Source of the DNA: CAVVIG01 sp050249955
GTDB lineage: Bacteria; Acidobacteriota; Vicinamibacteria; Vicinamibacterales; CAVVIG01
Assembly (NCBI GenBank): GCA_050249955.1
Contig: JBFWPN010000001.1
Span: 434,001 to 498,000, forward strand
Direction of reading: 5' to 3'
Length of the DNA: 64,000 nt
Positions 52,083 to 60,243 of this stretch are shown here, one piece after another; the first letter of the stretch is position 1, and each line of letters starts with the position of its first letter. Position numbers and translations under genes: made by a program. The notes beneath the pieces are model-generated. The model saw only the letters and a list, made by a program, of their open reading frames with translations, was not told where the DNA came from and searched no databases.

Positions 52083-53171
52083 ATGAATGGAATGCCCGCA
52101 CGCCAGACCCGCGTGATCCGCGTGGATCCCGCGCATCCGGACCCGAACGCGCTGGCCGATGCCGCACGGCGGCTGCGCGAAGGCGGACTCGTCGTCTTCC
52201 CCACTGAAACGGTGTACGGGCTCGGAGCGAACGCGCTCGACGTGACCGCCGTGCGCGGGATCTTCGAGGCCAAGGGACGCCCGTCGACCGATCCACTGAT
52301 CGTGCACGTGGCCGACGCCTCGGAGCTGCCGTCGCTCGTGAGGGACGTGCCCGACACCGTGGGTCGGCTCACCGCACGGTTCTGGCCTGGCCCGCTGACC
52401 CTGATCCTCCCGAAGCAGCAGCACGTGCCTGGCGAGGTCACGGCAGGGCTGGACACCGTGGCCGTGCGCGTGCCAGCCCACCCGGTGGCGCGTGCCCTCA
52501 TCGCGGCAGCCGGCCGGCCCGTCGCCGCCCCCAGCGCGAACCGCTTCTCGCGTCCGAGCCCGACCGACGCCGCACACGTGCTCGCCGACCTCGACGGCCG
52601 GGTGGACATCGTCATCGACGCCGGACGCACCGACGTCGGTGTGGAGTCGACCGTGCTCGACCTGTCGGTGCACCCGCCCCTCGTCCGTCGGCCGGGCGGC
52701 GTGTCGGTGGACGCGATTCGCACGATCCTGCCCGACGTCCAGGTGATGAGCCGATTCACCGACGCTGGCGAGGCGCAGATCTCTCCCGGTCAACTCCTGC
52801 GGCACTACGCGCCACGCGCGCGCATGACGCTGGTCGAGGGCGAACCGCACGCCGCTGCGGCACGCGTGCTCGCGGAGACGCGTGCGAGGCTGGCCCTGGG
52901 TGTGCGCATGGGTATCCTGGCGCCGGCCGAGGACGCGGCTATGGTGAGCGAGCTGCTTGATGACGCCGGCGCGGGCGGGCGGGTGACCGTGCGGATCTTC
53001 GGTTCTCGGGCCGAACCAGAACAGGCCGCGCGCGAACTGTTCGACGCCATCCGGACGCTCGACGCGGCCGGGCCCGACGAGATCCTCGCCATTGCACCCG
53101 CCCAGGAAGGCATCGGCCTCGCCATCCACGACCGGCTCATCCGAGCGGCAGAAGGTCGGGTGCTGCGCTAG
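52083..53171 (+). CDS. tsaC: Threonylcarbamoyl-AMP synthase, Sua5 type
   Basis: A 362-residue enzyme that makes threonylcarbamoyl-AMP from Thr, bicarbonate and ATP for the t6A37 modification of tRNAs. The YrdC domain (about 10-200) has LVVFPTETVYGLGANA, the KGRPSTDPLIVH motif and PVAAPSANRFSRPSPT. The extra C-terminal Sua5 domain (about 235-360) begins SPGQLLRHYAPRARM. Start uncertain: ATG 52083 is chosen, with ATG 52092 (9 bases on) and ATG 52038 possible. It is divergent from the SIR2-TIR gene and its stop overlaps that of the convergent neighbour. Confidence 0.93.
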   Translation: MNGMPARQTRVIRVDPAHPDPNALADAARRLREGGLVVFPTETVYGLGANALDVTAVRGIFEAKGRPSTDPLIVHVADASELPSLVRDVPDTVGRLTARFWPGPLTLILPKQQHVPGEVTAGLDTVAVRVPAHPVARALIAAAGRPVAAPSANRFSRPSPTDAAHVLADLDGRVDIVIDAGRTDVGVESTVLDLSVHPPLVRRPGGVSVDAIRTILPDVQVMSRFTDAGEAQISPGQLLRHYAPRARMTLVEGEPHAAAARVLAETRARLALGVRMGILAPAEDAAMVSELLDDAGAGGRVTVRIFGSRAEPEQAARELFDAIRTLDAAGPDEILAIAPAQEGIGLAIHDRLIRAAEGRVLR

Positions 53172-53590
53172 CCGGTCGTGCCCGGAGCCCGGTCGGGCAT
53201 GACGAACGTGCGCCTCGCCCGTTCGGACCGGAGCACCTCGTCGCTGTAGTAGCGCGCGAGCAGGGCCTCGCGCTCGAAGAGCTCCGGGAACCGGTCCGCG
53301 AACTCCCGCCACGTCGGCAGGCGCGTGCCGTCGTCGAGCCGCTCCGCAATGAGCAGCAACCACGCCACCGTCATCGTCTCGTGGTATTTTCCCGAGGCTC
53401 CGAGGGACGCGGCATATGCCTGGAGCGCGGTCCGGAAGCGGTCCATGGCCTCACCGAGCGGGTAGTGCGTCAGGTACCACCACGCCGCCCGCACGTGACC
53501 GGCGTGCGTGAAGAATGCCTTCGGCAGCGTCCGCGCCTCGAAGGCCTGAACGAACTCGTCGTCTCGGTCCATGGCACCGGTCTCCGTCAT
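53168..53590 (-). CDS. Hypothetical cytoplasmic protein
   Basis: A 140-residue helical protein without signal peptide. Noticeable segments are FFTHAGHVRAAWWYLTHYPL, KYHETMTVAWLLLIAERL and LFEREALLARYYSDEVL. Paired histidines (HAGH, YHET) might hold a metal, but no family is recognised. Starts: ATG 53590 chosen; 53572 (with GGAG before it) is also good. It converges on tsaC with both TAG stops sharing the CTAG at 53168-53171. Confidence 0.7.
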   Translation of the reverse strand: MTETGAMDRDDEFVQAFEARTLPKAFFTHAGHVRAAWWYLTHYPLGEAMDRFRTALQAYAASLGASGKYHETMTVAWLLLIAERLDDGTRLPTWREFADRFPELFEREALLARYYSDEVLRSERARRTFVMPDRAPGTTG

Positions 53591-53620
53591 CATCACCCCG
53601 TCAGCCGATCGTACTCCCAC

Positions 53621-56119
53621 TCACAGGCCGACCGGTTTCTCCCGGCCGTCGAGCACGCCGCCATCCGCAGCCACGACGTAGCGGTCGGCCAGTGGCGGCA
53701 TCGTGTCGTCGAGCCGCTGCACGGACAGGGTCACGCTGCCGCTGTTGTTGTCGTAGGCCAGCCACCAGTCGTTCGCGTAGCCATGGAAGACGCCCCCGGA
53801 CGCGTTCACCGTCACGTCGACGGCGTCACCCACGGCCTTCAGGTGACGTCCCAGCGGGATGAGCGAGCGGGTCAGCTCGGTGGGCTCGCGGAAGAGGAGG
53901 TAGTACAGCAGCCGCAGGCCGCCACGCTCGACGTTCGGCCACTGGCGCGGATGCGCGACATGGCCGATCAGCTCCATCCAGCGCGCGGTCTTCACCCGTC
54001 GCCCCCAGCCGAGGAAGCGGCGCAGGTCTCCAGGTCCGGCAGGATCCTGCCCGGCGGGACCGCAGCTGGGCATTTCCTTGTCCTGCCAGACGCCACCCAC
54101 GTAGGTGATGCGGTAGGTCGCGCCGGACGTCATCACCACGCCGGTCCGATTCCAGCCCAGGTGACCGAGCAGCCGCACCGTCGCCCGTTCACCGGGCGCC
54201 AGGGTGACCAGTTCGTCGCTGCACACGGGCGCATCCGCCGCCCGCAGCGACCTGCTCTTCTTCGCCCGATCCTGCACGGTCTCATCGAGCACACCGTACC
54301 CCAGGCTCTGTTCGACCTCGCAGGGGTGCCACCGTGGCCACGCACCGCTCACCCGCCAGGCCTTCTGCCGCTCCAGCTCCGTGATCACCTGGCCGATCGG
54401 GTTCGGATAGAAGTCCTGGTCGGTCCGCTTCAGGACAGTCCGGTCCCAGGCGTCGTGCAGGATGAGCCCACACGTTCGCGCTTCCTCGATCATCCAGCCG
54501 AGCGCGATGTCGGAGAGCGACGTGTCGGCGTAGCCTCCGCCAACGCCGGCATGCGAGCCGCGGAACCAGCGCTGCTGGATGTCCTGCCCGGGCTGGGGTG
54601 TGGCCTCGTCGAACAGCGTCGGGAAGAACTGCGAGCGCTGCTCGTCCATCGACAGCGCGTGTCGGATCACCTTGCAGTTGCGGATGCAGGTCACGCCGAA
54701 GCCGGCATTGCTCCACAGCTTGAAGATCGAGAACGACCAGCCCCAGAGCGGCACCCCGAGCGACGCCACGGTGTCCCAGAGCCCCAGGAACTCGATCTGC
54801 ACGCCGGTGTGCAGCAGGTCCGGCCGCACGGTCACCGTCTCATCCGGGCTCTCACGGTAGCGATACAGCTGGATGATGTCGGGCGCGAAGCGGACGTACT
54901 CCTGCCGCAGCAACCCCACGTCGTCGATCACGTCGGCAATGCACCGGGCCGTGTAGGCGCCGCGCGAGAAACCGACGATGAAGATCCGGTCGCCCGGCTG
55001 GTACATGCGCACGAGCTGTGCGTAGCCCTGCGTGATGTTCTCGGTGATGCCGATGCCGAAGGCCAGCTCGCCGATCGCCCGGATGTTACCCAGGACACCC
55101 AGCACCTTCGCCGGCGTGTTGGCGGCCAGCCAGCCACCGACCTTCTCGAGGGTCGAGAGCGTCTTGCTCTCGCCCGACGTGCCGGTCCCCACGCCGTCGT
55201 CGTACCACTTGTCCTGCAGCCACTCGGACTCCACGTCCGACTTGGCCACCTCGAAGAACTTGCGGACGTTCGAGACCGCGCGACGACCGCCATCCACCGC
55301 CTCGGCCCGGTTGCCGGTGCCGTCGCAGCAGATGACGATGTTGCGCGGCGTCCGGCGTCCTGGCAAAGGCGTACTGGTACCGGTCGCACCGCCCACCAGC
55401 CCCGTGATGCGGCGGGAGGCATCGACCATACCGAACCAGACGTAGAGGATCCCGAGCCCGGCGACAACGCCGAGCAGGCGGATCTCCGGTGTGGCGAGGT
55501 GATAGAGGTCGACCAGCCGCTGCAGCGGTGCCGCCGGTTCGCTCCACTGGACGTTCATCGCGAACAGGGTCAGCAGCGCCGCGCCGTACAGCATCCCGCC
55601 GGCAACGACCGCCACGAGGAGCTGGACGAGGGGATGCAACCGGAACCACTTGCCGGTGGTGAACTGGCGCAGGCGCCAGCCGGTGATCCGGACCGACCGG
55701 TCGACTGCCCACGGGAGGGCCAGCAGGAGCGCCGCGATGAGGAGCAGGGTGGTGAACCACCCCGGCTCCGAGATGGCGGGCGGGGTGGCGAGCATGCCGT
55801 CCAGCCTCGCCTGCCAGGCATCGTCCAGGCTCAGCGTGGCGAGGCAGGTGCGCTCGGCCGGTGTGGAGATGAAGCCGTCACGTGGGTCGTCGCACCGCGA
55901 GATCATGGCGCCAGCCACGAGGTACGCCACATCCTGGGCGGCGTCCCGGCCGGCGCGGGCGGCGAGTTCCGCACCGAGCCGTTCGGCGGTGATGGGCTCG
56001 CTGGAGTCGAAGGCCTGATTCAGCGGGTCGGCCTGGGGTGGAGGCGCGCTGCACGCCGACGCGAGCAGCAACGCCACCAGGCACAGGCAGCGGACGAGGA
56101 TGGACGGAGATGACCTCAC
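53621..56119 (-). CDS. DUF2235 alpha/beta-hydrolase lipoprotein with membrane segments
   Basis: An 832-residue exported protein. The lipobox is LLASAC with C23. Three hydrophobic segments follow (about 125-145, 160-190, 215-235). A DUF2235 hydrolase domain starts about 257 with RNIVICCDGTGN; its nucleophile is in VGFSRGAYTAR near 383, the G-x-S-x-G of Tle1-like phospholipases. The C-terminal 270 residues have no known domain. DUF2235 enzymes serve as T6SS lipase effectors, but no T6SS gene is here. GTG start with GGAGGC before it. Substrate unknown. Confidence 0.86.
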   Translation of the reverse strand: MRSSPSILVRCLCLVALLLASACSAPPPQADPLNQAFDSSEPITAERLGAELAARAGRDAAQDVAYLVAGAMISRCDDPRDGFISTPAERTCLATLSLDDAWQARLDGMLATPPAISEPGWFTTLLLIAALLLALPWAVDRSVRITGWRLRQFTTGKWFRLHPLVQLLVAVVAGGMLYGAALLTLFAMNVQWSEPAAPLQRLVDLYHLATPEIRLLGVVAGLGILYVWFGMVDASRRITGLVGGATGTSTPLPGRRTPRNIVICCDGTGNRAEAVDGGRRAVSNVRKFFEVAKSDVESEWLQDKWYDDGVGTGTSGESKTLSTLEKVGGWLAANTPAKVLGVLGNIRAIGELAFGIGITENITQGYAQLVRMYQPGDRIFIVGFSRGAYTARCIADVIDDVGLLRQEYVRFAPDIIQLYRYRESPDETVTVRPDLLHTGVQIEFLGLWDTVASLGVPLWGWSFSIFKLWSNAGFGVTCIRNCKVIRHALSMDEQRSQFFPTLFDEATPQPGQDIQQRWFRGSHAGVGGGYADTSLSDIALGWMIEEARTCGLILHDAWDRTVLKRTDQDFYPNPIGQVITELERQKAWRVSGAWPRWHPCEVEQSLGYGVLDETVQDRAKKSRSLRAADAPVCSDELVTLAPGERATVRLLGHLGWNRTGVVMTSGATYRITYVGGVWQDKEMPSCGPAGQDPAGPGDLRRFLGWGRRVKTARWMELIGHVAHPRQWPNVERGGLRLLYYLLFREPTELTRSLIPLGRHLKAVGDAVDVTVNASGGVFHGYANDWWLAYDNNSGSVTLSVQRLDDTMPPLADRYVVAADGGVLDGREKPVGL

Positions 56120-56189
56120 GAGCGCCTCCAGGATCGGCCGCAGGTGATGCGACGGATGAGGCGGTCATCTTAGCGAAGATGACGGGATG

Positions 56190-56747
56190 TCAGCCGAACA
56201 GCTTCCAGAACATGCGCCCGTCGTGGGCCCCGTAGACGTCACCCGAGAAGCAGGCCTGCGTCAGCAGCGGGTCGACCACCTCCGAACGCCACGAGGCCAG
56301 CGGGAAGTCCGCGATCACCTCGCCGGCCGAGATCGCGCTGAGGAAGGCGCGGGCCTCGACCGCCGGGAGCGCAGCGAACGGGACGCCGTGCGTGCGTCGG
56401 CAGGCGGCATCGGCGGCCACCAGCCCCGCCTTGAAGAGTTCGCGCTGGCCATGGACGCCAGCGTCGATGGCACCAGCCAGGTGCGCATCGATGAAGGCCG
56501 CCAGGCCGCTGGTCACGCCGTCCGGCGTGAGGTGGTCGGCTGGGCACAGGGCGTTCACGAGCGCCTCGGTGATCGAGGCCTCCGCGGCGGTAAGGCTTCT
56601 ATAGCCGGATGCCTCGGCGGTCGTCACCGGAACGGCGCCGTCGGCCGCGAGCCCTGACGACGCGAGCGGCAGCGCCGCGGCCGCCGCGAGCGTACGCCCG
56701 AGAAAGCCGCGCCGTGACACCGTGCCCGGAGTAGTCTCGCCCATCAC
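56190..56747 (-). CDS. Tat-exported gluconate 2-dehydrogenase subunit 3 family protein
   Basis: A 185-residue protein with a twin-arginine leader (SRRGFLGRTLAAAAALP) and the gluconate dehydrogenase small-subunit fold: LTAAEASITEALVNALCPAD, GLAAFIDAHLAGA, and DVYGAHDGRMFWKLFG at the end. The family escorts a large GMC-type FAD oxidoreductase through the Tat pathway. No such large subunit or cytochrome lies beside it, so it is an orphan here. Its ATG overlaps the ChrB-domain gene by 4 bases. Confidence 0.88.
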   Translation of the reverse strand: MMGETTPGTVSRRGFLGRTLAAAAALPLASSGLAADGAVPVTTAEASGYRSLTAAEASITEALVNALCPADHLTPDGVTSGLAAFIDAHLAGAIDAGVHGQRELFKAGLVAADAACRRTHGVPFAALPAVEARAFLSAISAGEVIADFPLASWRSEVVDPLLTQACFSGDVYGAHDGRMFWKLFG

Positions 56748-57247
56748 GCCCTCCCGCCAGGCTCGTGAGCGTCGCCGTCGTTACGCGCGGCGAGCACCAG
56801 CCCCTTGTTCGCCTTGAACAGCGCGTAGAGCGCGTCGTACGCGACGTAGCTGGCGTCGAGCCGCTCCTGGTCGGTGCTCTTGTGCAGCACCATGCCGTCG
56901 GAGAAGGCCAGGAAGCCGACGCCGATCTGGCCGTCACGGTCCGTGATCGGCGGGCGGTAGCCCTCGAGCACGAACTTCACACCCTTCTCCACCACCTGCG
57001 CCATGTGCAGGATGGCGGGGTCGGTGATCTTGTACTTCTTCACGAGCTTCGTGAAGGTCGTGCCGTTCTCGTCGTGAGGACCGAGTTCGGTGCCGGGAAT
57101 CGCAAGCGGGATGGCGTCAGCAGGCCGCGTGTTCACCTGGTCGCGCCGCACGAAGACGAACTCGGCCTGCGGGTCGATGAACCGCTTGATCAGCCACGGC
57201 GACGCAACCCGGTCGAAGTGGACGTTGGCAGTGGTCACCCATTTCAT
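56744..57247 (-). CDS. ChrB-domain (chromate-resistance type) protein
   Basis: A 167-residue protein matching the ChrB C-terminal (Chrome_Resist) domain: WVTTANVHFDRVASPWLIKRF, DPQAEFVFVRRDQV, GTTFTKLVKKYKI and ILHMAQVVEKGVKFV. The N-terminal ChrB domain and the ChrA chromate transporter are absent, so a true role in chromate resistance is not shown. Translationally coupled to the gluconate-dehydrogenase-like gene (ATGA at 56744-56747). Confidence 0.88.
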   Translation of the reverse strand: MKWVTTANVHFDRVASPWLIKRFIDPQAEFVFVRRDQVNTRPADAIPLAIPGTELGPHDENGTTFTKLVKKYKITDPAILHMAQVVEKGVKFVLEGYRPPITDRDGQIGVGFLAFSDGMVLHKSTDQERLDASYVAYDALYALFKANKGLVLAARNDGDAHEPGGRA

Positions 57248-57402
57248 GGCGCTGGCCTCCTCGAATCGGTCGGTGCCGGGGCGGCCCGACGTCAGGCATC
57301 CTGGTGCCGGCTCAGGGGAACGGCGTCACCCGGCCGACGGTCGCAGCAGTATAGCGGTGACGGGCCGCTCGGACATTGCGTTTCACAGGTGCAATCCGCG
57401 GG

Positions 57403-59160
57403 TTACGCCCCGTCCCGCCCTGCCCCCGCGGCGTCGAGCGGCACACGGACCAGCACGGTGGTGCCGTGCTCCGAGGTCTCGACTTCGAGGGTGCCCCCGA
57501 CGAGCGCCGCCCGTTCACGCATGCCCACGAGACCGAGCTGATCCGGGCCGAAGGCGCGGGCCGTACCCGCGTCGAACCCGGTCCCATCGTCCTCGACCGT
57601 GAGCTGCAGGGAGTCGCCGATGTGCTGCAGGAGGACGCTGACCCGGGTGGCCCGGGCATGCTTGTAGACGTTGTGCAGCGCCTCCTGGGCGATGTTGTAG
57701 AGATTGGCATCGATCTCGTGCGAGTGCGGCGGAAGGTCGGGCCCGGAAGATCCGTACTCCGCCACCAGGCCGAACCGGCGGCTCCAGCCTTCGACCAGGC
57801 GCGCGAGCGCCGCGGAAAGTCCCAGGTGGTCGAGCGCCGCCGGGCGCAGCTGCCAGGTGATCGCGTCGACGCTGATGTCGATTTCGGAAGAGACCCGCTG
57901 GATGCGCTCCACGAGTTCGACGAGGTCGGCCGGAAGGCGGGCGTCGCTCCGCAGCAGTTCCAGCTTGAGCCGCAGGGCCGTCAGCGGCTGCCCGAGCTGA
58001 TCGTGGATGTCGCGGGCGATGCGCCGGCGTTCATCCTCCTGCACCGACACAAGGCGGCGGAACAGGGCCTTGACCTGGAGTTCCGCGGCCTGCTGCAGCT
58101 GCACCTCGCCCTGCAGGGTAGCGTTGGCACCGGCGAGCTCAGACGTCCGGCTGCGCACCCGCTCTTCGAGCGTCTCGAGCAGCCCGTGGAGCCGCGCCTC
58201 GTTCTCGCGCAGGGCCTCCTGTGTGCGCTTCAGGGCATCGATGTCGGTGACGACCGCCACGACCTCGGCGATGTGCCCGTCCGCGTCGTGCACGGGAAGG
58301 GCGGCCACTCGGGTCCACACCTCGGTGCCGTCGTCCTGCAAGTACCGGAACTCGACGCCGGGCACCATCCGTTCCCCCCGCAGCACCCGCGCGGACGGAT
58401 AATCCTGTGGTTCGATCCGCCGGCCATCTGGGTGGTAGCCGCGCCAGCGCGGCTGGGCCGCCGGCTCGCGGGACGGGACCGTCCGGCTGGGCAGGTAGCG
58501 CAGCATCTCCCGGTTCGCCAGGACGACGGCTCCGCCTGGCTTCACCAGCCCGACGCCGACAGGCAGGGTGTCGAAGACCACGGAGAGGCGTCGTTCGCTC
58601 TCGCGCAGGGCCGCCTCGGCCCGCGCGCGCTGCAGCGCCGCCCACGCCCGCTCGGCGGTTTCCTGGATGAGCGCCACCTCACTCGGCTTCCAGTGACGCG
58701 GATCGCTCGCCTGCACCGTGAAACCGGCGACCCACACACCGTCCTTGAGCATCGTGACCCCGACAGCCGAGCGGATCAGTGCCGCGGTCCACACGGGTCG
58801 CTCGACATCGCCCAGGCGCGGGTCCGTCAGCACATCGTCGATGACCACGGTTTCGCCGCGGACGAATGACTCGACCAGGTTCGGGCCGTAGGCGGCGTAG
58901 GCAAGACGCGCGGGCAACGGCGGCACGTCGCGTTCCCACGAGCCCCTGAACACCGCGTCCGCACCCTCGATCTCGGCAAAGCACACCCGGTTCGCGCCGA
59001 GGAACTCGCCCAGCAGGCGGCACGCGAGCGTCGGCGCCTCGAGCGGCGAGCTCGTATACCGGAGAGCATCGCCCACTTTCATCCGGAATGCCTGCCGGGC
59101 GTCGCTCTCGCGATCGCCCGACACGGTCGTCGCGTCCGGTCGCGCAGGCGGTTCAGCCAT
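57403..59160 (-). CDS. Sensor histidine kinase, HisKA_3 type, with GAF and PAS
   Basis: A 585-residue soluble kinase. An N-terminal GAF domain (about 25-180) is followed by a PAS domain (about 190-320), a coiled coil (TLEERVRSRTSELAGANATL), a HisKA_3 dimerisation helix with the phospho-histidine in RRIARDIHDQLGQPL, and an HATPase with NIAQEALHNVYKHA, VEDDGTGFD and GLVGMRERAALVGG. This is the NarX/DegS class that pairs with LuxR-type regulators, none of which is adjacent. No membrane segment, so it senses an internal signal. Confidence 0.92.
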   Translation of the reverse strand: MAEPPARPDATTVSGDRESDARQAFRMKVGDALRYTSSPLEAPTLACRLLGEFLGANRVCFAEIEGADAVFRGSWERDVPPLPARLAYAAYGPNLVESFVRGETVVIDDVLTDPRLGDVERPVWTAALIRSAVGVTMLKDGVWVAGFTVQASDPRHWKPSEVALIQETAERAWAALQRARAEAALRESERRLSVVFDTLPVGVGLVKPGGAVVLANREMLRYLPSRTVPSREPAAQPRWRGYHPDGRRIEPQDYPSARVLRGERMVPGVEFRYLQDDGTEVWTRVAALPVHDADGHIAEVVAVVTDIDALKRTQEALRENEARLHGLLETLEERVRSRTSELAGANATLQGEVQLQQAAELQVKALFRRLVSVQEDERRRIARDIHDQLGQPLTALRLKLELLRSDARLPADLVELVERIQRVSSEIDISVDAITWQLRPAALDHLGLSAALARLVEGWSRRFGLVAEYGSSGPDLPPHSHEIDANLYNIAQEALHNVYKHARATRVSVLLQHIGDSLQLTVEDDGTGFDAGTARAFGPDQLGLVGMRERAALVGGTLEVETSEHGTTVLVRVPLDAAGAGRDGA

Positions 59161-59205
59161 GTCCGGAGTCTACGCCCGATTGCCTGGGCACCGGGCGGCC
59201 CGGCT

Positions 59206-60153
59206 TCACCCTTCGCGGTACACGTCGTGGGGAGCCTTGTCGGTCCGCCGTCCCACGAACGCGGCATGACGCAGGCTTCCGCCAGCCGTCCATTCGGTGA
59301 AGGCCACCTCGACGACCAGTTCAGGGACCACCCACCGGAGCGCGGCCATGTCCTCGGCCGTGATGCCTTCACCCCAGCGCCCCTTTCGCGGAGACGGCAG
59401 GTTCGCGAACGGGCACGCATCGCCCTGAATTGGCCTCAGCAGCCCGAACAGTTCCTGGCGCGCGCGCGGGGTCAGTCCGGCGCGTACGATCCCGGCCGCC
59501 AGCCACTGGTCCGCGTCGCGGTAGCCGACGATGAGTGCGTCGACCGAGGAGCCGACGGGTCGGAAGCCCCCGACCACGAACTCCTGCCGCTGCTGGAACT
59601 TCACCTTCAGCCAGGCGCCCGATCGCTGGCCTGGCTCGTAGCGCGAGTCCAGCCGCTTGGCCACCACCCCCTCGAGACCGAAGCTCCGGACCAGCGGCTC
59701 GATCTGCGCCGGCGATCCGGGAAGCGGCTCCGACAGCAGGACACGGCTGCCCTGCACCGTGGATGCGAGCACGACGCGTCGCTCGCTCAAGGGTCGCGAC
59801 AGGAGGCTCGTGCCGTCGAGTTCGAGGATGTCGAAGGCGTAGTACGCCATCACGAACGACGCGGCCTGGCTCCGGTGCTGCAGCGCCTGGAACGAAGGCC
59901 GACCGTCTGCGTCGAGCGCGACGATCTCACCGTCGAGCAGGCACGCCCGCGGGTGCAGCGTCCGCGCGGCCGCGACCACGGCGGGGTACGCACGGGTCAG
60001 GTCTGCCTCGCGCCTCGAGATCAGGGTGATGCAATCCCCCGCCTTGAGCAGGAGGGCGCGGTAGCCGTCCCACTTCACCTCGTAGGACCACTGCGGTCCG
60101 TCGGGCAGCGAGGATGCGGACAGCGCCAGCATCGGCGTCGGGCGCGCAGCCAT
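59206..60153 (-). CDS. ATP-dependent DNA ligase (LigD ligase-domain type)
   Basis: A 315-residue stand-alone ligase. The AMP-accepting lysine is K27 in YEVKWDGYRAL (motif I). Further motifs are SRREADLTRAYP (Ia), LLDGEIVALD (III), FDILELDG (IIIa), LEGVVAKRLDSRY (IV) and AWLKVKF (V). A C-terminal OB fold follows, with VVEVAFTEWTAGGSLRHAAFVG typical of LigD. There is no polymerase or nuclease domain, and Ku is not in the window. ATG 60153 chosen; ATG 60174 would add 7 residues. Divergent from the TIR gene, 90 bases apart. Confidence 0.92.
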   Translation of the reverse strand: MAARPTPMLALSASSLPDGPQWSYEVKWDGYRALLLKAGDCITLISRREADLTRAYPAVVAAARTLHPRACLLDGEIVALDADGRPSFQALQHRSQAASFVMAYYAFDILELDGTSLLSRPLSERRVVLASTVQGSRVLLSEPLPGSPAQIEPLVRSFGLEGVVAKRLDSRYEPGQRSGAWLKVKFQQRQEFVVGGFRPVGSSVDALIVGYRDADQWLAAGIVRAGLTPRARQELFGLLRPIQGDACPFANLPSPRKGRWGEGITAEDMAALRWVVPELVVEVAFTEWTAGGSLRHAAFVGRRTDKAPHDVYREG

Positions 60154-60243
60154 GCCCCAAGGGTAACCATCCATCGGGACGCGTGCTAGAGTCTCGCCAG
60201 CGGAACAGGCGTGCACCCGCCCGACCGTTCCCGGAGGACACGC

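Noticed and set aside
53381..56113. 910-codon plus-strand frame antisense to the DUF2235 gene
   Set aside because: No recognisable motif; the minus strand has the lipobox and DUF2235 motifs.
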